64,000 nt of DNA from the NCBI GenBank assembly GCA_011634665.1, contig WAEK01000012.1, forward strand, positions 966,001 through 1,030,000, given 5' to 3'. The stretch comes from Mortierella sp. BCC40632 (lineage: Eukaryota > Mortierellomycota > Mortierellomycetes > Mortierellales > Mortierellaceae). This document shows, one piece after another, positions 59,766 to 64,000 of this stretch. The notes under the pieces were generated by a model. That model was not told the DNA's origin. It searched no databases and worked only from the letters and a program-made list of their open reading frames with translations. A program made the position numbers and the translations under genes. How positions within the stretch are numbered: position 1 is the first letter of the stretch; each line of letters opens with the position of its first letter.

Positions 59766-62381
59766 ATGTATGCCATTGGGGAGGAGGATCACGCCAAGGA
59801 ACCAAAGGCCAGTCGACTCTTTTGCGCCATTGCTTGTCCGTCCGGGATGATTGCTGGACACCAAGCCCATGTCCATTCGCAGCAGCAACCACAACAGCAG
59901 CCATCAAAAAAGAAGAAGCCTCATCGGAGCTGGTCATCTCTGACCCATAATGCGACCTCCAAAACTCATTTGGATAACTGGTCTCTTCCTTCAAAACAGT
60001 CCTGGTCAGAACAAGTGTCGATAAAGCCAGAGTGCCAACAGTACCACCAGGAATGGACGCAGGAATGGACACATGAATGGAAAAGGGGATGGACAATGGA
60101 ATGGACCAAGGAACCGGTACAGACCCAGCAGCAACAGTCTTGGTCGGGATTAGATTCAACCCACTTTAGTCCAATCTACAAGAAGAACCAGTCGCTCTAC
60201 CGACTCTTCTCCAGAAGTTGTGTCTCTACACATATTACCCCCGGAGAGTGGAAAGCTGTGGACTTGGTGCTGGTGGACGAGTTCCGGAACTATCGACATC
60301 AGTCTGCTCCACAAAGAGCTTTTTCGTTGGACAATGGTCAAACCTTTATGCCCGTTGAATGTCAACTCTTGTTAGAACGTGAGATTCATGCTCGGGGTGA
60401 AGTGGACAACCCCTTGGACAGTGGATTCAGTCTCGAGATTCGTAAACTCCAGTCTGCCAACTGGCTTGACTCACAAGATCTTCCGGACGCCGGTATCGGA
60501 TGCGATGGCAAGGGTGGGTTCGAGTTTAGGATTGTCGCTACTAAAGAAGGATGGGAGAATAACCCACCATGCACAGAATGGCCACAGTGGCCACATTGGC
60601 CACGAAACAAAGGCAGTAATGGGATCAATACCTCTCACAATAGCAGCCAGAATCATCGCCACCGCCATCCTCCTCATTCCCACTCCCAGTCCCAGTCCCA
60701 GTCCCAGTCCCGATCCAACAAGAAGAGGTGTCCTTCAAAGCCCCCCGCGCAGACATGCTGGATTGAAATCTCGAGCGTCTCTGGAACGGTCCTCCCTGTC
60801 GTCCTCGGACCCTTTCTCATCACCACTGAAAAAAAACAGACAGCCGAATCACAGCAAACGTTTCGCATTTTTGATGTGCCACGAATTGTCTCTCCCTTGC
60901 CAGCATTAGTCCCTCCTTTGGGCAGGCGGATCATTATGCTCAAAGAGGCCTGGGAGTCGCATGTGCCCCAGGGTCGGGTTTGGGACTCTGCTTTTGTGAT
61001 GATGACCCAGTTCAAGGCTCAGGTCTTGAATAGGATACAGCAAGGAGAAGCACCTTGGCTGCTGGGGAAGCGGATTCTGGATCTCAGTGCAGGAACAGGG
61101 ATCCTTGGATTGTATCTAGCAGCGCTTGCACAGGCCGAAGCCGATCATTTCCGCTTATGTCCTAGTCCTGCCTCTAGCCCGACTCTTTCTTCTCTGACTT
61201 CTTCATCCCCGCCTCCACTACCACTACCTCCACTACCACCTATTGAGGTAGCGGCAGCCACAACCACACTCGCTTCCATTACAGGACCAACAGGAGCAAC
61301 CATACTCCTTCCTACCATCATGATACCACAGGCAATGTCATTGTCATTAGGGCCTTTGTCATCGTCATCATCATCATCGTCATCATCGTCATCGTCGTCT
61401 TCGGCATTGTCGTCTTCACCGCCCACATCTCCGACCACTTCCTCGATATCACTTGACTCGATGTCTCGACCTTTGACGCCCCTGACACCTATTTCAGCCT
61501 CGTCCTCATCCACATCGCTTGACTTGACTGTCCCTGTCACGTCTGTTATACTGACAGACCTCGAGGAGGCTTTGGATCTGATCAACTTCAATCTCGACTT
61601 TAATCATGGCCGAATCGCGCCTGATGTCACGATCACTGCGGAAAGCCTTCCCTGGGGAGCCAAGACCGTGACCAGTCTCTTGCGTCGACTAGGCAAGAGC
61701 AATGGCAATCATGCCAGCAATAGCAATATCGGCAATAACAATACCGGCAACAGCAATACTAGCAATAGCAATATCGGCAATAACAATACTGGCAACAGCA
61801 ATACTAGCAACAGCAATACCAGCAACAGCAATATCGGCAATAGCAAGAACAATAACATTCGTCGTCACAGTAGTGGTAGTAGTAGTAGTAGTAGTAGTAC
61901 CAGTAGTACTTGTGGCAGTGGCGATAGTAGAGGTTCAGACACCAACAGCAATGGCACTGGTGGACATCGTCGCGGTCGTCGAGGTCGTGGTCGAGGTCGT
62001 GGCCAGTCTCACCATTATCATCACCATTATCAGCAGCAGCAGCAGCAGCAACAACAACAACAACAACAACAGCATCGTCTCAGTAGAAGTAGGAGTAGTG
62101 AGAGAAACAGGACCAACAGTGACCCAAATGACGATTTTGTGTTTGATTTGGTCATTGCGTCGGATGTCATTTACGATACCAACACGTTTGACGCGTTATT
62201 AGACACGCTCTTTGCGCTTTGTGTCCCTGGACGAACCACGATTTATGTGGGGTACAAGCATCGAGGATTGGATGCGATAGCAGAACAAAAGTTTTTTGCT
62301 CGACTGGATACCTTGTTTGAGGTGCAAGAGACTCAACTTGGATTAGGTGTGCGCATCTTTCAATTGCAGCGCTCAAAGTGA
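59766..62381 (+). CDS. METTL21-like (class I SAM) methyltransferase with large low-complexity inserts
   Basis: A single exon of 871 residues. The seven-beta-strand SAM-dependent fold of the lysine methyltransferase family 16 (PF10294 type) is visible in the order GRVWDSAFVMM, motif I RILDLSAGTGILGLYLAAL (near residue 440), post-I VILTDLEEALDLINFNL (near 595) and the motif-IV-like VFDLVIASDVIYD with its D-x-x-Y (near 795), then GRTTIYVGYKHR and a C-terminal strand LGVRIFQLQ. Family members methylate lysines on chaperones and translation factors; the substrate here is unknown. Ser/Pro/Thr-rich, Asn/Ser/Gly-rich, Ser-rich, RGRGR and poly-Gln segments are inserted between motif I and post-I and between post-I and motif IV. 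The N-terminus has EWTxEW repeats. The first 120 codons have weak support as coding. Confidence 0.82.
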   Translation: MYAIGEEDHAKEPKASRLFCAIACPSGMIAGHQAHVHSQQQPQQQPSKKKKPHRSWSSLTHNATSKTHLDNWSLPSKQSWSEQVSIKPECQQYHQEWTQEWTHEWKRGWTMEWTKEPVQTQQQQSWSGLDSTHFSPIYKKNQSLYRLFSRSCVSTHITPGEWKAVDLVLVDEFRNYRHQSAPQRAFSLDNGQTFMPVECQLLLEREIHARGEVDNPLDSGFSLEIRKLQSANWLDSQDLPDAGIGCDGKGGFEFRIVATKEGWENNPPCTEWPQWPHWPRNKGSNGINTSHNSSQNHRHRHPPHSHSQSQSQSQSRSNKKRCPSKPPAQTCWIEISSVSGTVLPVVLGPFLITTEKKQTAESQQTFRIFDVPRIVSPLPALVPPLGRRIIMLKEAWESHVPQGRVWDSAFVMMTQFKAQVLNRIQQGEAPWLLGKRILDLSAGTGILGLYLAALAQAEADHFRLCPSPASSPTLSSLTSSSPPPLPLPPLPPIEVAAATTTLASITGPTGATILLPTIMIPQAMSLSLGPLSSSSSSSSSSSSSSSALSSSPPTSPTTSSISLDSMSRPLTPLTPISASSSSTSLDLTVPVTSVILTDLEEALDLINFNLDFNHGRIAPDVTITAESLPWGAKTVTSLLRRLGKSNGNHASNSNIGNNNTGNSNTSNSNIGNNNTGNSNTSNSNTSNSNIGNSKNNNIRRHSSGSSSSSSSTSSTCGSGDSRGSDTNSNGTGGHRRGRRGRGRGRGQSHHYHHHYQQQQQQQQQQQQQQHRLSRSRSSERNRTNSDPNDDFVFDLVIASDVIYDTNTFDALLDTLFALCVPGRTTIYVGYKHRGLDAIAEQKFFARLDTLFEVQETQLGLGVRIFQLQRSK
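61700..61860 (+). repeat. Coding minisatellite (NSNIGNNNTGNSNTS units)
   Basis: AGCAAT/GGCAAT-based units of 6 to 45 bases encode Asn/Ser/Gly-rich repeats inside the methyltransferase, followed by AGT repeats (poly-Ser, 61869-61915) and CAG/CAA repeats (poly-Gln, 62031-62070). Confidence 0.9.
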
Positions 62382-63217
62382 TAAAAATAAAAGTTTTTAT
62401 CAAGGTCAGTTTTTTATATGATTTGAGAAATGGAAGAAGAAAATGGGCCTCACTCCCTCTTCTTTTCTCTCTTTCCATCCTCACCCTCTCTCCCCCTCAC
62501 CCCTTTCTTTTTTTTTTTTTTCTCTCTCTCTCTTGTCTCTCTCTTACGCCTGACTCTACCTCATCGCACTTTTTCTCCTTTTTGTATCTTTGTGTGGCTC
62601 AAATGCTTGAAGAGAGTGAGGACTATTTTTTTTTTAAACATAATTCGGTCCTGCACGGCCCCCATCTGTTTGCCTCGGAGAGTTCAGAATCAATGAGACT
62701 ATCTTCTCTATCTTTTTTTTTTTTTTTTTTTTTTCAACATTCCACCTGTGGTCTCTTGATTCACGACCACCTTTTTTTTTTTTTTCCTTGTCCGGATGCA
62801 CCAGCTCCTCTAGTCCGTATTAGTGTCTCCTTTTTCTCTCTCTTTCTTTTAATTTGCAAAGGGAAAGCGATCGAGATGGTGATGGATGACTTGGTCCCCT
62901 GTTGAAAAAAAAAAAAAGGAACTTATCCGTCCTTTACAAGAGGAGGAAAAAAAAAAAAGCGAGTCGAAAGCCACTCTTCCCCTTTTCTCTCTCTCTTTTT
63001 CTCTCTCTCTCTTACTTCTTCTCCTTTCTTGCTTTCTCACTCGCTCGCTCACTCGCTCACCTTCATTCTCGTACAGATCTCCTCGACTTGTTCCTTCTTC
63101 TCCAACAAACATCCTTCGAGCATTCTCTTTCTCTTTTTATTTTTTTTATTTTATTTTATTTTATTTTATTTTTTGCCCTGACAGGTTCTTGCCTCGAGGA
63201 AGTCTAGATCGACAACT
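62382..63217. other. Spacer before the last gene
   Basis: AATAAAA just after the methyltransferase stop may serve polyadenylation. The rest is pyrimidine-rich with T runs near 62509-62521, 62713-62734 and 62771-62785, A runs near 62905 and 62948, and (TTTTA)n at about 63146-63170. No gene seen. Confidence 0.55.
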
Positions 63218-64000
63218 ATGAAGCGACCACTCCTCCATGCGCTCTTTCATTCAATAGCCTCACTAGGCTATGTCCCCTTTGCACTTACCTCGGTCCTCAC
63301 CGCCACCACCACTCCCACGATCCATCTTTCTCCTTTGGCTGTCATCCTTCTCGCTTTCCTTCCCCCTTTGATCCTCTTTCCACTCTTATGTTTCTCTTAT
63401 CGGTCCCTGGAACGGTTCACAACCGTGTCTTTGACAGTTCAAAGGGCCAGGACGTATATTGTCCTCGCTGGTTCAGGACTCTGCTTACTTGTGGCAGCTC
63501 ATTTGATGATGGTTCATTTGACGGTCAGGATACCGCCATCGTACGCACGTCATTCATTATGGACACCGTCTGTAGAAGATCCTGGGCTGCCCCAGTCACC
63601 ACTTCTGCTGACTCCAACAGGATCAGGATCAGGATCAGGATCAGGCGCAGGTGCAGGTGCAGGTGCAGGACTGGGATCAGAACCCGTCGCTCTGGGCGGC
63701 TTGACCAGCAAACGCCATGATAATCCAATGAAGCAGGAAACCAAACCATATCATTCTCACCATCATCATCACCGTCATCAGGAGAAAAGGGCCGAGGATC
63801 AAGAGGGGACCAAGAGGATGCTTACCACAGAAGAATTGCTTTTGCCATCCGACTTTTTGACGATTCTGGATGCTTTGGCTCCACAAGGGCTATCAACGTC
63901 GTCGTCATCCACGCAACAACCTGATGTTGTGGACGAGAAGGAAAAGGTTCAAGCTGCGGTCGAGCCAGAAAGGACAAGGCTTGTCGGGGAAGAGGAAAGA
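63218..64000 (+). CDS. Membrane protein of unknown function, 3' end outside window
   Basis: An open frame of 261 codons runs from the ATG at 63218 to the window end without a stop. It starts MKRPLLHALFHS. Three hydrophobic segments are visible: YVPFALTSVLTA (weak), LAVILLAFLPPLILFPLLCF and YIVLAGSGLCLLVAAHLMMV. Then come a Gly-Ser/Gly-Ala linker (GSGSGSGSGAGAGAGAG), a His-rich stretch (HSHHHHHRHQ) and a charged region with TEELLLPSDFLTILDAL. No family was recognised. The hydrophobic profile and upstream pyrimidine-rich leader support a real gene, but the protein is truncated here and could contain further exons. Confidence 0.65.
   Translation, partial: MKRPLLHALFHSIASLGYVPFALTSVLTATTTPTIHLSPLAVILLAFLPPLILFPLLCFSYRSLERFTTVSLTVQRARTYIVLAGSGLCLLVAAHLMMVHLTVRIPPSYARHSLWTPSVEDPGLPQSPLLLTPTGSGSGSGSGAGAGAGAGLGSEPVALGGLTSKRHDNPMKQETKPYHSHHHHHRHQEKRAEDQEGTKRMLTTEELLLPSDFLTILDALAPQGLSTSSSSTQQPDVVDEKEKVQAAVEPERTRLVGEEER

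Overview
The window is nuclear DNA of a filamentous fungus, most likely an early-diverging one (Mortierellomycota or Mucoromycota; an inference from style and gene content, not proven). The evidence is eukaryotic gene structure with short GT-AG introns, fungal families (DUG2, BYE1-like, RMD1/DUF155, PCL/PHO80-type cyclin, TGL-type patatin lipase, PA-TM-RING ligase), long T or A runs inside introns, and abundant CT/GA microsatellites between genes. No rRNA, tRNA, CRISPR or prokaryotic signal was seen. Exon boundaries below were worked out by hand from splice sites and reading phase.

Layout: (1) 1-5578, + strand, the 3' part of an ABCC/MRP-type ABC protein whose two ATPase sites are degenerate and whose C-terminus is a Gln/Pro repeat tail. 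(2) 5901-11236, -, a PHD / zinc-motif / TFIIS-M / SPOC transcription factor of the BYE1-DIDO-PHF3 type. (3) 12201-13941, -, hexokinase. (4) 14856-18857, +, a DUG2-type WD40 + M20 peptidase with an apparent one-base frame slip. (5) 19264-20279, +, a PNPOx-like flavin split-barrel protein. (6) 20570-25564, -, a very long PA-TM-RING ubiquitin ligase. (7) 27881-29029, -, a zinc-independent MDR oxidoreductase. (8) 30602-30957, -, a tiny two-exon gene for a secreted, dibasic-processed, ten-cysteine peptide. (9) 32687-35527, +, a TGL/SDP1-type patatin lipase. (10) 36264-38951, -, an RRM/RS-like RNA-binding protein. (11) 41923-44607, +, a PCL/PHO80-like cyclin. (12) 46092-47203, +, DNA polymerase delta small subunit (POLD4/Cdm1). 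(13) 48015-50970, +, an RMD1/DUF155 protein, with a probable MITE in intron 3. (14) 52101-54211, -, an F-box protein. (15) 59766-62381, +, a METTL21-like methyltransferase swollen by low-complexity insertions. (16) 63218 to the end, +, the start of a membrane protein.

The genes are mostly unrelated housekeeping and regulatory genes, as expected for a fungal chromosome; they do not form a cluster or operon. Convergent pairs (1/2, 5/6, 9/10, 13/14) have shared 3' spacers; divergent pairs (3/4, 8/9, 10/11, 14/15) have shared upstream regions, the largest being 5.5 kb at 54212-59765.

The most novel item is the cysteine-rich peptide at 30602-30957: signal peptide, short propeptide ending in Arg-Arg, then a 42-residue core with ten cysteines arranged around two copies of a C-G-x-x-G-C-C-x-x-x-x-C motif, behind a strong TATA box. 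Other points of interest are the ATPase-degenerate ABC protein, the CFP1-like zinc motif inside the BYE1-like protein, the lipase with Tyr where the catalytic Asp should be, and the intronic inverted-repeat element.
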